Assembly (NCBI GenBank): GCA_050288105.1
Contig: JBNKDE010000004.1
Location: 1-64,000, forward strand
DNA from: JACNJF01 sp050288105
GTDB taxonomy: Bacteria > Pseudomonadota > Gammaproteobacteria > GCA-001735895
Direction of reading: 5' to 3'
DNA: 64,000 bases
Under the pieces are notes generated by a model that was given only the letters and a program-made list of their open reading frames with translations, was not told where the DNA came from and did not search any database. The position numbers and the translations under genes are program-made. Position 1 is the stretch's first letter. The number at the start of each line of letters is the position of its first letter. Shown piece by piece: positions 52,596 to 62,576 of the stretch.

Positions 52596-53120
52596 ATGAT
52601 CCGTGCCTTTGGCTCAATAACCCCGCAAATTCCTGACTCCTGTTTCATAGACCCTCAATCCACTGTGATTGGCGATGTGGTTATGGGAGAAGATTGCTCA
52701 GTCTGGCCCATGAGCGTAATCCGCGCTGATGTGAACCGTGTACGCATAGGCAAATGCTGTAATATTCAGGACGGTAGTGTGCTGCATGTCAGTCACGCCG
52801 GTGAATTCAACCCTGAGGGCGCCGCCCTAACCATCGGTGATTACGTAACCATCGGTCACAAGGCAATGCTCCATGCCTGCCAGATTGGTAATGACTGCCT
52901 GATTGGTATGGGTTCTATCGTAATGGACAATGCTATCGTTGAAGATCAGGTCATGGTCGGTGCAGGCACGCTGGTCCCTGCCGGAAAAAACCTGCACAGT
53001 GGTTATCTGTATCTGGGCAACCCCTGTAAGCGGGTACGCAAACTGAAACCGCGCGAGCTGGAATTTCTGCGCTATTCGGCCGAGCATTATCAACGTCTTA
53101 TGCAACGCTATAAAGCATAG
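52596..53120 (+). CDS. Gamma-carbonic anhydrase-like protein (YrdA type)
   Basis: 174 residues with the left-handed beta-helix hexapeptide pattern throughout. Putative zinc histidines occur in LHVSHAG, TIGHKAMLHACQIG. Family members such as YrdA and CaiE-like proteins bind metal; true carbonic anhydrase activity is documented in only some. It precedes a rubredoxin gene by 43 bp. Confidence 0.9.
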   Translation: MIRAFGSITPQIPDSCFIDPQSTVIGDVVMGEDCSVWPMSVIRADVNRVRIGKCCNIQDGSVLHVSHAGEFNPEGAALTIGDYVTIGHKAMLHACQIGNDCLIGMGSIVMDNAIVEDQVMVGAGTLVPAGKNLHSGYLYLGNPCKRVRKLKPRELEFLRYSAEHYQRLMQRYKA

Positions 53121-53163
53121 CATTCAGCCAGACATGAACCAGAAAAACCGGAGAGAGTAAAAG

Positions 53164-53328
53164 ATGAAACAATGGGTCTGTATCGTATGTGGATTTATTT
53201 ATGACCAGGCAGAGGGTTTACCCGAAGAGGGCATCGCACCCGGCACCAGCTGGGATGACATTCCCGATGACTGGGTATGCCCGGACTGCGGCGTAGGTAA
53301 GGGCGATTTTGAAATGATGGAATTCTAA
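53164..53328 (+). CDS. Rubredoxin
   Basis: 54 residues, typical for the family, with the two iron-binding pairs CIVCG (near 6-9) and CPDCG (near 39-42). GGAGAGAG precedes the ATG. It is a small electron carrier; partners may be alkane hydroxylase, superoxide reductase or peroxide-detoxifying systems, none of which is visible here. Its last four bases overlap the proB stop on the opposite strand. Confidence 0.95.
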   Translation: MKQWVCIVCGFIYDQAEGLPEEGIAPGTSWDDIPDDWVCPDCGVGKGDFEMMEF

Positions 53329-54437
53329 TCCAGCAAAATCAGGTTATCCCGATGCACCAGTTCCACATCATCTTCATAACCCAGTATTCCTGCGAGCTCT
53401 TTACTGGTATGACCGATAATCTTACGCGCTTCATCAGCAGGATAATTGATCAGGCCGCGTGCGATTTCCCGTCCTTGTAGATTGACGCAGGCCACCACTT
53501 CTCCACGCTTAAAGTCACCCTTAACAGCTTTGACCCCTATTGGTAACAGGCTGGCCCCTGATTTTTGTAGCACAGCGACTGCACCGTCATCCAGCAACAG
53601 TTCCCCAGCACAGCGCATATGCCCGGCCAGCCATTGCTTTCTTGCGACTAGATGTTCCGATGAAGCCTTAAGAAAAGTTCCTATCGACTCGCCTTTGACC
53701 AGCCGCTTAATCACATCGGGTTCGCGCCCGTAGGCAATAATGGTATGCGCCCCTGAGCGGGCAGCCTTACGTGCTGCAATAATCTTGGTTTGCATCCCTC
53801 CACTCCCAAGCACACCACCCACGGGTTCTGCAAACTTCAGCAGCATATCATCCAGCGCATCGGCTTTTTCAATAAAATTCGCGCCAGGGTTGGTGGCAGG
53901 ATTACTGTCATACACCCCGCGCTGATCAGTCAGGATGATTAGTAGATCCGCCTCGATTAAATTGGCTACCAGAGCCCCCAGAGTGTCGTTATCTCCAAAC
54001 CGAATTTCATCGGTGGCAACGGTGTCATTTTCATTCACTACGGGAACAGTGCCAAAGTCAATCAGGGTGCGTAATGTTGAACGAGCATTCAGATATCTCT
54101 GACGGTTTGCCAGATCCTCATGCGTTAACAATACCTGCGCACTATGGATATTGTGCTTCTGGAAACAGCTTTCATAGGCCTGTATCAGGCCCATTTGACC
54201 CACGGCTGCAGAGGCCTGCAAGGTATGGATTTTTGTGGGACGTTTCTTTAAGCCCAGGCGCTTGATACCTTCTGCAATCGATCCGGATGAAACCAGTACG
54301 ATATCGATGCCTGATAAGCGAAGCTGTGCCATCTGCTCCGCCCAGTCAGCAAGTGCAGCATGATCAAGTCCTTTGCCGCCATCGGTAATCAATGCACTGC
54401 CGATTTTGACAACAATTCTTTTTATTTTTTTATCCAT
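53325..54437 (-). CDS. proB: Glutamate 5-kinase
   Basis: 370 residues: amino-acid kinase domain (1-260; VVKIGSALITD start, NENDTVA, GTGGMxTK-type loop as LGSGGMQTKI) and a C-terminal PUA domain. First step of proline synthesis, usually feedback-inhibited by proline. It follows obg by 42 bp, the common gammaproteobacterial order. Confidence 0.97.
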   Translation of the reverse strand: MDKKIKRIVVKIGSALITDGGKGLDHAALADWAEQMAQLRLSGIDIVLVSSGSIAEGIKRLGLKKRPTKIHTLQASAAVGQMGLIQAYESCFQKHNIHSAQVLLTHEDLANRQRYLNARSTLRTLIDFGTVPVVNENDTVATDEIRFGDNDTLGALVANLIEADLLIILTDQRGVYDSNPATNPGANFIEKADALDDMLLKFAEPVGGVLGSGGMQTKIIAARKAARSGAHTIIAYGREPDVIKRLVKGESIGTFLKASSEHLVARKQWLAGHMRCAGELLLDDGAVAVLQKSGASLLPIGVKAVKGDFKRGEVVACVNLQGREIARGLINYPADEARKIIGHTSKELAGILGYEDDVELVHRDNLILLD

Positions 54438-54479
54438 ACAGGGTCAGTTTCAACTCATTAACCAGTAAGATACCTGTCA

Positions 54480-55538
54480 CTATGCTTCTGTGTTATCGGA
54501 ATCCAGATCGCTATCAAAAGCCTGATGGCTACTGGCTTCTACCAGTTGCATGATGTCGTAGCACAATTGATCAACACCTTCTTTATTGATTGCAGAGATT
54601 TGATACACAGGCCCCTGCCACGCCAGTTCATCAATGATTTGCTGACAGCGTGGCTGCTGCTCCTCTTCAGGTAACAGGTCTAGCTTATTTAACACCAGCC
54701 AGCGTGGTTTGTTGTACAGTGCTTCATCATAATTCTTCAGTTCAGCTAGTATCTTGCGTGCATCTTCAGCAGGCTGCTGTGCTTCATCCAGCGGCGCTAC
54801 GTCGATAATATGTAACAACAGACGCGTGCGTTGTAGATGCTTTAAGAAACGAATACCCAGACCGACACCTTCAGATGCACCTTCGATCAGACCCGGGATA
54901 TCCGCAATCACGAAACTGCGATGCGGCGCGATGCTGACCACACCCAGGTTGGGGTGCATGGTGGTAAAAGGATAATCAGCCACCTTGGGCCTGGCCGCAG
55001 ATACTGAGCGGATAAAGGTCGACTTGCCGGCATTAGGCAGGCCCAGCAGACCCACATCGGCGATCACTTTAAGCTCCAGTTTGACATCGAACTGCTCACC
55101 CTCAGTACCCGGAGAGCATTGGCGTGGCGCCCGGTTGGTAGAGCTCTTGTAGCGCGTATTACCCAGCCCGTGAAATCCACCGCGCGCAATCAGTATCGGC
55201 ACGTCTGGCTCCTTGATATCTGCAATCAACTCGTTGTGTTCTAGCGTGGTGATCGTGGTACCCAGTGGCATAGGGATAATAATATCTTCACCCTTACGTC
55301 CGGTTTTATTACGCCCCTGGCCGGACTTGCCATTCTCTGCAAGAAATTTGCGTTGATGGCGAAAATCAGACAGTGTATTGAGGTCGGTGCTGCCAACGAC
55401 ATACACCGATCCACCATCACCACCGTCACCACCGTCAGGGCCACCCATGGGGATATATTTCTCGCGCCGGAAACTGACGATACCATTACCGCCTTTGCCG
55501 GCGCGCACGTGGATAATGGCTTCGTCAATAAACTTCAT
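54480..55538 (-). CDS. obgE: Obg/CgtA ribosome-associated GTPase
   Basis: 352 residues: glycine-rich Obg fold (1-158), then the GTPase domain with G1 GLPNAGKST near 168, G3 DIPGLIEGA, and G4 NKLD. It acts in 50S assembly and stress control. In most proteobacteria it directly follows rplU-rpmA; here the six-gene MoxR/Bat operon and 7 kb lie between. Confidence 0.97.
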   Translation of the reverse strand: MKFIDEAIIHVRAGKGGNGIVSFRREKYIPMGGPDGGDGGDGGSVYVVGSTDLNTLSDFRHQRKFLAENGKSGQGRNKTGRKGEDIIIPMPLGTTITTLEHNELIADIKEPDVPILIARGGFHGLGNTRYKSSTNRAPRQCSPGTEGEQFDVKLELKVIADVGLLGLPNAGKSTFIRSVSAARPKVADYPFTTMHPNLGVVSIAPHRSFVIADIPGLIEGASEGVGLGIRFLKHLQRTRLLLHIIDVAPLDEAQQPAEDARKILAELKNYDEALYNKPRWLVLNKLDLLPEEEQQPRCQQIIDELAWQGPVYQISAINKEGVDQLCYDIMQLVEASSHQAFDSDLDSDNTEA

Positions 55539-55610
55539 GTGAATTCCTGAGCGTATGCGCTGTAGGCTAAAAATGGCGCATTATAGCTTGCCGCCATGTT
55601 TTTTCAGGAT

Positions 55611-57332
55611 TTATTTATACAAAGGCTGTAATAATTCTGCCTGCCGATCGGGCTTGCCGCTATCCGTTTTGACAAACTGTTTGAGTCCCTCAGCGAGCGC
55701 CGCGAAATCCACTGCCTTTTCGCTACCACCATACAGAACAGCATCCAGCAGGGTTAGCTGCTCGACCACCGATGCGGGTAGCAGCGTACGCAAATCACGC
55801 AGGCTGACGATGCCATTTTGCGGGAAATAGTGTTTTGCCCATTTCAGAATCTGCGCGCGGCAATCACTGGCATCTCCTTGCTTACAACTTGCGAGAACCG
55901 CTTTAAAAAGCGCTGCCTGCTGGCTGTGAGTCTGCTCATCAGCTGTGTGTTTGCGCATCTGCTTCGCACTGCCAAACAGGAACCAGCTTAGCGCAGTAGC
56001 CAGCCAGCCCAGTGATGAAATCACCGCCACCCACATCCAGAGTTGATTATTGTCCGCATTCACCTCCGGCACTGGCTCGGCGGATGATTCCGACGCTGGC
56101 ACCGGAGTGGACTGAATCGGCGTTTCGGTCATTGGAGCAGCCGCGGCAGGTGTTGCTTTCTGGGCCACTGGAGAGGGCATTACCTCCACCTCGCGCGATG
56201 GAATACGCGCAACTTCACGCTGATTGGTGCGGGTATTCCACCAGGGGATCTCTATCGCAGGCAGGGTAATCTTGCCTGGACGTGTGGGTATAAAAGCAAC
56301 CTTCTCCACACGATAGCCGCTCAGACCGCTATCGTTACGTATATTCTCCAGCAAAGGCTGGTCCGGATACTGTTTAAACCCGTCTATCGCGATATCCGGT
56401 AGCACCGGTAACTGGGCAGCGCTTAAACCCTCTGCCTTAATCGACAGGGTACGCGTCAGTGGCTCACCCTGAACAAATTTGGGGGGATTATCAGCCCATT
56501 GTTCCAGCAACGCCAGGTCGCTGGCGGGCAACCAGGGGCTCATATTGGCATCAGCGGGCATATCCATGACCTCCACCTGAATTGCATCGGAACGTGCCCT
56601 TACCACCTTGCCGCGCGCAAACTGATTAAAAATCGAATTCGAACGCGACCCAGTCTGCGCTTCTGCCAGTATGGGCTCCAGTTCCAGCTTGCCGCTTTGC
56701 TGCGGGAACACCGCAAACTGTTTTTCGACCACCACATACGCCTGCCCATCCATACGCGTTTTATATTGCTTTTCATCGCCCAGCGGCTCGACTACAACAT
56801 CCAGACCGCCAAACTTGAGATCGCCCATGCCATAGGCAGCCAGGTTGTAGGCGGAGAATAACTGCTGCGTAACAACCAGTTGTTGCTGTACGTAGATCTT
56901 CGATTTGTTAACCCGGATGCGAGTAAAAAAGTCTTTCTTGTTAGAATCTGTAGTCGTGGCTTTGTTAACCATCACCTCATAGCTCGGGCTATTGTCTGAA
57001 CCGAAAGGCACTGGAGGTAACAGCAGCTTGCCAGGTTGTTTTGCCATCACATTGAGGGTCCAGTTCTTCTTACTGCTATAGCTACCATTGATGATACTGA
57101 TATTACTGCTCTGGCTACGGTTCAGGATATCAACCTGCTTTTCCAGCACGGAGAAATCAGGGTCATCATCCACGTCTCCTTCTGCCTCATAAATCAGCTG
57201 AAAGGATTCATTCAGACCCACCGGGTTGCGATCACTGCGCACGACAATATCTGCGCCTGACGCACTAATGCTAAACAGCAGTAACTGTAAAAAGCCTGCC
57301 ACCAGGATTAATGCTCTGCCTGTATTTACCAT
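55611..57332 (-). CDS. batD: BatD-like protein
   Basis: 573 residues: a signal peptide (about 1-27), tandem beta-rich domains to about 380, a Pro/Ala/Thr linker, one membrane helix near 430-452 and a cytoplasmic C-terminal domain. This is the BatD (oxygen-tolerance) layout. Last gene of the MoxR/Bat operon; overlaps batB/C by 7 bp. The Bat set has been linked to aerotolerance in Bacteroides and to stress and envelope functions elsewhere; the molecular job is unsettled. Confidence 0.9.
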   Translation of the reverse strand: MVNTGRALILVAGFLQLLLFSISASGADIVVRSDRNPVGLNESFQLIYEAEGDVDDDPDFSVLEKQVDILNRSQSSNISIINGSYSSKKNWTLNVMAKQPGKLLLPPVPFGSDNSPSYEVMVNKATTTDSNKKDFFTRIRVNKSKIYVQQQLVVTQQLFSAYNLAAYGMGDLKFGGLDVVVEPLGDEKQYKTRMDGQAYVVVEKQFAVFPQQSGKLELEPILAEAQTGSRSNSIFNQFARGKVVRARSDAIQVEVMDMPADANMSPWLPASDLALLEQWADNPPKFVQGEPLTRTLSIKAEGLSAAQLPVLPDIAIDGFKQYPDQPLLENIRNDSGLSGYRVEKVAFIPTRPGKITLPAIEIPWWNTRTNQREVARIPSREVEVMPSPVAQKATPAAAAPMTETPIQSTPVPASESSAEPVPEVNADNNQLWMWVAVISSLGWLATALSWFLFGSAKQMRKHTADEQTHSQQAALFKAVLASCKQGDASDCRAQILKWAKHYFPQNGIVSLRDLRTLLPASVVEQLTLLDAVLYGGSEKAVDFAALAEGLKQFVKTDSGKPDRQAELLQPLYK

Positions 57333-59170
57333 GGTTCCTGCTCTACGTTTGGCTGGCGCTGACGGCCATACTGGTATTTGAATTTATTACGTAACAGACC
57401 ACCCGGATCATCCGGGATACGCCGCAGCCATTGCGCCTCTGCCTGTTCGGACAGGCTTTGCTGCTGATCTTGCTGGCTTAATGCCTGGCTGTTGCTGGCA
57501 TCCTCGTCCTCACTGTTATCCTGCTGCGCCTGCTCGGATTGCTGCTGGACCTGTTGCTGCTTTTCGGACTCAGCCTGCTTCTGCTCATCGCTCTGGCTAG
57601 ACTGATCCTGCGGATTCTGCTGCTGCGCATCCTGCTGTTCACCCGACTGCTCATTCTGGCTCTGGCTGCTGGATTCGGAATCCTGCGTGGATTGCTGCTG
57701 TTGCTGGTTTTGCTGATCCTGCCCCTGTTGGTCGGATGACTGATCGGACGGTTGCTGCTGATCACCCTGCTCACCCTCTCCCTGTTGCGACTGGTCTTGC
57801 TGTTGTTTAAGTGCGTCCTCAACCAGTTTGCGATTATAAATAGCATCCTCATTATTCGGGTCCAGCTTCAATGCTTCGTCGTAGCTATCCAGCGACTCCT
57901 GCAGTCGACCCAGCTTTGCCAGTGCATTTGCTCGGTTGTAGGGAGCATCAGCAGATGCTGCGGATTCCAGTTGCTTCAACGCCGTTTCATAATCACCCGC
58001 TTTATAGAGTGCAGCCGCTTTCCAGTCCTGATTGGTGAATAACTCGGCAGCCTGTTTGCTATCTCCCTGCTGAAGCATTTGTGCCGCGCGCTGATCCTGG
58101 TTCTTCCACAGGTTTTGCCAGTGCCAGCCGTCATCCGCAGATACCGGCTGAATTGCGGGGAGCACAAAAAATAGTAGAAAAACTGAAAGCAGGACACCAC
58201 GCCTGAATGCCAGAGCTGCCAGCGGAATCACCAGCAACAGCAACCAGGGTCCCTCTTCCTGCCAGCGATCAGATTTGAAATCCGTTTGCTGGTTTTCAGT
58301 TTTCAAACTCTGGTCGTTGAGTAAGCGATGTAGCCGCATCACATCCGCATCGTCCAGCTTCATCGACATATAGATCCCTCCCAGATTTGACGCAAGCTGA
58401 CGTAGTGCGCCAGTCTCGGTTTTCGCGATAACGATTGAACCAGAGGCATCCTTCACAAAACCCCCGCTTGGCTGAGGAATCGGGGCTCCCTGCTCGGTAC
58501 CCACAGACAGGATTGAAACACGGATATTTTTCAAATCCAGCTGCTGTATCGCTGTGGCACTTTTTTCACTGATGCCATCAGTGATCAACAGGATATCTCC
58601 ATGCGTCTGCCCCGCATTTTTCAATAGTTCCAGCGCATGCTGCAGCGCCAGGTCACTACGACTGCCCTGCGCTGGCATGATATCGCTGGCCAGACTGGAT
58701 ACCAGTGACTGTATCGTGTCACTATCATCGGTTAGCGGACTGACCGTGTAGGGCGTTCCAGCATATGCGATCAGGGCGGTCTGGCCTTCCTGGCGCATCT
58801 TCAGAATATCAATCAACTTCAGACGCGCCCTGGCAAGTCGACTTGGCTTGATATCCTGTGCATTCATCGACTGCGACAGATCCAGTGCTATAACCAGCGC
58901 TGATTGCTGTTTAAAGACTGGCTGCGGCAGCTTGTTCCACACTGGGCCAGCAAGCGCAATAATCACCAGAATGCTCATCAACAGCACCACCCAGAACCAC
59001 CAGCGACGGCTGGCACGATCACTTTCAGTCAATAGATGGGGTAACAATGCTGCATCGATGACCGCAGCCCAGTCCCGGTTATGCAATTTGCGTCGATAAA
59101 AAACAAAGCCCATCACGACAGCCAGCAGTAAAGCAATAAACCATTCGGGACGCAGGAACTGCAGGCTCAT
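57326..59170 (-). CDS. batB: BatB-BatC fusion: VWA domain, TPR and Q/S/E-rich tail
   Basis: 614 residues. Two N-terminal helices (about 8-22, 60-78) frame a VWA domain with MIDAS motif DLSQS near 97-101. A third helix pair follows near 300-345, then TPR repeats (about 390-455; YNRANALAKLGRLQESLDSYDEALKLDPN) and a low-complexity Gln/Ser/Glu tail of about 120 residues. ATG 59170 is the proper start and overlaps the batA stop by 4 bp; the longer frame from 59233 lies inside batA. It corresponds to BatB fused to BatC. Confidence 0.91.
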   Translation of the reverse strand: MSLQFLRPEWFIALLLAVVMGFVFYRRKLHNRDWAAVIDAALLPHLLTESDRASRRWWFWVVLLMSILVIIALAGPVWNKLPQPVFKQQSALVIALDLSQSMNAQDIKPSRLARARLKLIDILKMRQEGQTALIAYAGTPYTVSPLTDDSDTIQSLVSSLASDIMPAQGSRSDLALQHALELLKNAGQTHGDILLITDGISEKSATAIQQLDLKNIRVSILSVGTEQGAPIPQPSGGFVKDASGSIVIAKTETGALRQLASNLGGIYMSMKLDDADVMRLHRLLNDQSLKTENQQTDFKSDRWQEEGPWLLLLVIPLAALAFRRGVLLSVFLLFFVLPAIQPVSADDGWHWQNLWKNQDQRAAQMLQQGDSKQAAELFTNQDWKAAALYKAGDYETALKQLESAASADAPYNRANALAKLGRLQESLDSYDEALKLDPNNEDAIYNRKLVEDALKQQQDQSQQGEGEQGDQQQPSDQSSDQQGQDQQNQQQQQSTQDSESSSQSQNEQSGEQQDAQQQNPQDQSSQSDEQKQAESEKQQQVQQQSEQAQQDNSEDEDASNSQALSQQDQQQSLSEQAEAQWLRRIPDDPGGLLRNKFKYQYGRQRQPNVEQEPW

Positions 59171-60153
59171 CGCGCTACCCCGCGCAGTACGATCAGGACC
59201 GCACTGATCGCCAGTGCCAGCGCTAGAGGCCACATAAACAATGCCTTTACTGGACGAAAGGTCTGGCTTTCTACCTCAACTGGCTCCAGTTTATCGAGCC
59301 GGTCATAAATCTGTTTGAGCGCCTCGGTATCACGCGCGCGAAAATACTGCCCCCCGGTTTGCTGTGCGATTGCGGTCAGGGTCTTTTCATCCAGGTCCTG
59401 CGAGGGGTTGATGCGCTGACGACCAAAGATTGAATCACGGATCATTTCATCAGCACCTATACCAATGGTATAGATTTTTAAGCCATAACTGGCTGCGAGT
59501 TCTGCTGCTTTCATCGGTGTTACCTCACCTGCCATATTGGCACCATCGGTCAGCAGGATGAGTACCTTGCTGCTGTCAGCATTATCTTTCAGGCGCTTAA
59601 TCGCGAGCCCGATGGCATCACCAATTGCGGTCTCCTTACCGGCAAGACCGATGGCAGATTCCAGCAACAGGGTGCGCACCGTGGTTAAATCAAAGGTCAG
59701 TGGCGTTTGCAGATAGGCATTACGTCCAAACAGTATCAGCCCCATGCGATCACCCTTACGCTGACTGATAAAGTCAGAAGCGACATATTTAGTTGCGGTT
59801 AATCGATCAACGGTTTGTCCCTTGATTTGAAAATCCTCCACCTGCATAGAACCCGAAAGATCCACCGCCATCATCAGGTCACGTCCACTTACCGGTAATT
59901 GCAGCGGCTCCCCCACCCATTGTGGACGCGCGCCTGCCAGTAGTAACAGCAGCCAGCAGATAATCAGTACAATCGTCGTCATCAGGCGTCGGTTTTTCTT
60001 GCTCACAGGATCATCAGCAAGCGCTGAAAAATCTTCTATAAATGGCACACGCAATGCTGCCTGGCGCGTTTCCGACGCAGAGGGAAGCAGATACCAGACC
60101 AGCAACGGTAAAGGCAGGAAAGCAAAAACCCAGGGCCAGTTAAACTCAAACAT
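59167..60153 (-). CDS. batA: BatA-like VWA protein
   Basis: 328 residues: an N-terminal helix, a second near 52-70, a VWA domain with MIDAS DLSGS near 84-88 (MMAVDLSGSMQ) and a C-terminal helix near 305-325. The start is ATG 60153 (MFEFNWPWVF); the frame extension to 60279 is inside the DUF4381 gene. Predicted periplasmic-facing VWA anchored at both ends, partner of BatB. Confidence 0.91.
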   Translation of the reverse strand: MFEFNWPWVFAFLPLPLLVWYLLPSASETRQAALRVPFIEDFSALADDPVSKKNRRLMTTIVLIICWLLLLLAGARPQWVGEPLQLPVSGRDLMMAVDLSGSMQVEDFQIKGQTVDRLTATKYVASDFISQRKGDRMGLILFGRNAYLQTPLTFDLTTVRTLLLESAIGLAGKETAIGDAIGLAIKRLKDNADSSKVLILLTDGANMAGEVTPMKAAELAASYGLKIYTIGIGADEMIRDSIFGRQRINPSQDLDEKTLTAIAQQTGGQYFRARDTEALKQIYDRLDKLEPVEVESQTFRPVKALFMWPLALALAISAVLIVLRGVAR

Positions 60154-60664
60154 GTGAGGCATCCAGCTGTATCTGTGCGGAGGGGTTAGCAGGCAATGCC
60201 TGCACCCAGGACCTGGCCTGAGCAACAAGCTGCTGTACCAGCTCAGCATCGATATGCGGTTGTTTCTGGTAAGGCGCATCGATCAGCAAAGCGACCATCT
60301 CCGCGCTAAATGCCTGCTCGGGTGCCAGCTGGTTAATACGCTGATACCATGACGCTCCAACCAGTCCAGCATGTTGCTCCCTGGTCAGGTAACTGATGCC
60401 TATGCGCCGGATGGCAGATGACAGTTGTTGCAGCATTTTCTGGTCATCAGCATGTTGTGTATATTCGTTTAGCACCTGCTCGATTTCAGCTCTGGCACTT
60501 TTATTAAGTCTGGGCTGCAGCAACTTGCGTATAGCAACAACCAACCCTGCCAGCAGCAACAGGAGCAGCACTAACAAAATCCACCAGCCTATGGCCGGCG
60601 GCCACCAGGATACAGCATCCGGTAAATGAATATCTCGCAGCGGCAGAGTCTCACCCGGATTCAT
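60146..60664 (-). CDS. DUF4381 membrane protein
   Basis: 172 residues with one helix (about 26-46, rich in leucine) after a short WWPPAIGWW stretch, then a helical soluble domain. DUF4381 genes sit regularly between DUF58 and BatA genes in MoxR operons. Overlaps batA by 8 bp and the DUF58 gene by 4 bp. Function unknown. Confidence 0.86.
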   Translation of the reverse strand: MNPGETLPLRDIHLPDAVSWWPPAIGWWILLVLLLLLLAGLVVAIRKLLQPRLNKSARAEIEQVLNEYTQHADDQKMLQQLSSAIRRIGISYLTREQHAGLVGASWYQRINQLAPEQAFSAEMVALLIDAPYQKQPHIDAELVQQLVAQARSWVQALPANPSAQIQLDASHV

Positions 60665-61602
60665 GTTGCACCTCGATAAGACCTGTTCGGCTGCCGCACT
60701 ATTTCCAGTGCACTGTGTTCAGTAGAGGCCGCGCGATAGGTGGCGCGATACTTCTGGCACAACCTGACCAGCGTTTGCTGTAGATCCTCGAAGCGCTGTT
60801 GATACTCAGTTTTCACGCGCTCATCTGAGGCATTGATTGCGGCTTCCACCAGCCCATCGGTTACCCGGTAATAGCCCGTCGCAGGCAATGCAGCTTCCAG
60901 AGGATCATGCACATGCAACAAAACCACTTCATTATGTAGAGATAAACGTGACAGAGTCGATTCCAGTTGCTCTGTCATATGACGAAAATCACTGATCAGA
61001 TAAATCAGACTGCCAGGACGCGTTACCTGCACCAGACGGCTAAGCGCATGTCGCTCATCCTGTTTCTTTTCGCCGTCATTTCCATTTATGCGATGACTGA
61101 ATTCAGACAGCTGCTTGATCAATCTGAGAACGGCTGTTTTACCTCGACCCGGGCGCAGCTCCAGATGCCTGGATTCAGTAAATAAAAGCGCCCCCAGACG
61201 ATCCCCCTGCTGAGTGGCTTTCCAGGATAACAATGCGGCCAGTTTGGCAGCCAGAACCGATTTAAAGCAAACCTTTGTTGCAAAGAACATGGAGGGCCGA
61301 AAATCAACCCAAAGCAATACCGGACGTTCACGCTCTTCTCGGAAAACCTTGGAATGCGCGCGATTGGTACGCGCCGTTACGCGCCAGTCCATGTTGCGAA
61401 TATCATCACCCGGCTGGTAGGGCCGCGATTCGTCAAACTCCATACCCCGTCCTTTGAAGCGGGACAGGTACTGACCGCTCATGCTGGAACGGATCATCGC
61501 TGGTTTTAATTTCAGGACCGCTGCATCAGACTGCAGACGAATCAGCGAAGACTGATCGATATAAATCACACCTTCATTGTTATCTGTTGCGGGGTTATTC
61601 AT
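60661..61602 (-). CDS. DUF58 protein of the MoxR operon
   Basis: 313 residues with the DUF58 signature YQPGDDIRNMDWRVTARTN near 60-80, followed by a VWA-like fold (VLLWVDFRPSMFF). Such proteins are regularly encoded next to MoxR ATPases and are thought to be their clients or adaptors. It lies 5 bp after the moxR stop. Confidence 0.92.
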   Translation of the reverse strand: MNNPATDNNEGVIYIDQSSLIRLQSDAAVLKLKPAMIRSSMSGQYLSRFKGRGMEFDESRPYQPGDDIRNMDWRVTARTNRAHSKVFREERERPVLLWVDFRPSMFFATKVCFKSVLAAKLAALLSWKATQQGDRLGALLFTESRHLELRPGRGKTAVLRLIKQLSEFSHRINGNDGEKKQDERHALSRLVQVTRPGSLIYLISDFRHMTEQLESTLSRLSLHNEVVLLHVHDPLEAALPATGYYRVTDGLVEAAINASDERVKTEYQQRFEDLQQTLVRLCQKYRATYRAASTEHSALEIVRQPNRSYRGAT

Positions 61603-61607
61603 GAAAC

Positions 61608-62576
61608 TCAGGGCACAGCGACTCTATTAATCAGTTCATTAATAAAGCGATCACTGCTAATGCCCTCTGCTTCAGCTTCGAAGCTGAGGATCACGCGATG
61701 TCGCATCACATCGAACGCCATCAGCTGGATATCATCCGGCGTGACATAATCACGGCCATCCAGCCAGGCATGCGCACGTGCGCATCTATCCAGCGCGATA
61801 CTGGCGCGCGGACTGGCACCATACTCCAGCCAGTGTTGAATATCCTGTCCATAGGCACCAGGATTGCGACTCGCCAGCACCAGCTGTAGCAGGTATTGTT
61901 CGAGCGGTTCTGCCAGATGTACATCCAGCACTTCAGTGCGTGCAGCAAATAAATCAGCCTGCGTAATCAGTTCAACCTGAGCGGTTTTCGCCTGCTGCTG
62001 ATTGCGCGCTTCCATGCGATTAAGCTGCAGTATTTTCTGCTCGGCTTCTGCGTCTGGATAATCGATAGTCACATGCATCAGAAAACGATCCAGCTGAGCT
62101 TCTGGTAGCGGATAAGTACCCTCCTGCTCGAGTGGATTCTGTGTCGCCATCACCAGAAACAGCTCTGGCAATTGATAGGTTTTACTACCCACCGTAATCT
62201 GGCGTTCTGCCATCGCTTCCAGCAACGCTGACTGCACCTTGGCGGGAGCCCGGTTGATTTCATCTGCCAGTATCAGATTATGGAACAGAGGACCCGGCTG
62301 AAATTTAAAAGAGCCATCCTGGGGCCGGTAAATATCGGTACCGGTCAAATCCGCGGGTAAAAGATCGGGGGTGAACTGGACGCGGTGAAAATCACCTTCG
62401 ATACAATCTCCCAATACCTTGATTGCACGCGTCTTTGCCAGACCAGGCGCGCCTTCGACCAGTAAATGACCATCTGCCAGCAAGGCGATCATTAATCGAT
62501 TGACCAGCTTGTACTGGCCAATAATCTGGCTTTCAGCAAATTGCTTTAACTGTTGAAACTTGTTTTGTAACGACAA
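61608..62576 (-). CDS. moxR: MoxR-family AAA+ ATPase
   Basis: 322 residues from TTG 62576, which has GAGGA seven bases upstream; the frame extends to 62693 but no ATG lies between, and the translated extension is not MoxR-like. Walker A GAPGLAKT and Walker B LILADEINRAP are clear, and sensor residues follow. Chaperone-like ATPase heading the Bat operon. The rare start codon may limit its level. Confidence 0.92.
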   Translation of the reverse strand: MSLQNKFQQLKQFAESQIIGQYKLVNRLMIALLADGHLLVEGAPGLAKTRAIKVLGDCIEGDFHRVQFTPDLLPADLTGTDIYRPQDGSFKFQPGPLFHNLILADEINRAPAKVQSALLEAMAERQITVGSKTYQLPELFLVMATQNPLEQEGTYPLPEAQLDRFLMHVTIDYPDAEAEQKILQLNRMEARNQQQAKTAQVELITQADLFAARTEVLDVHLAEPLEQYLLQLVLASRNPGAYGQDIQHWLEYGASPRASIALDRCARAHAWLDGRDYVTPDDIQLMAFDVMRHRVILSFEAEAEGISSDRFINELINRVAVP

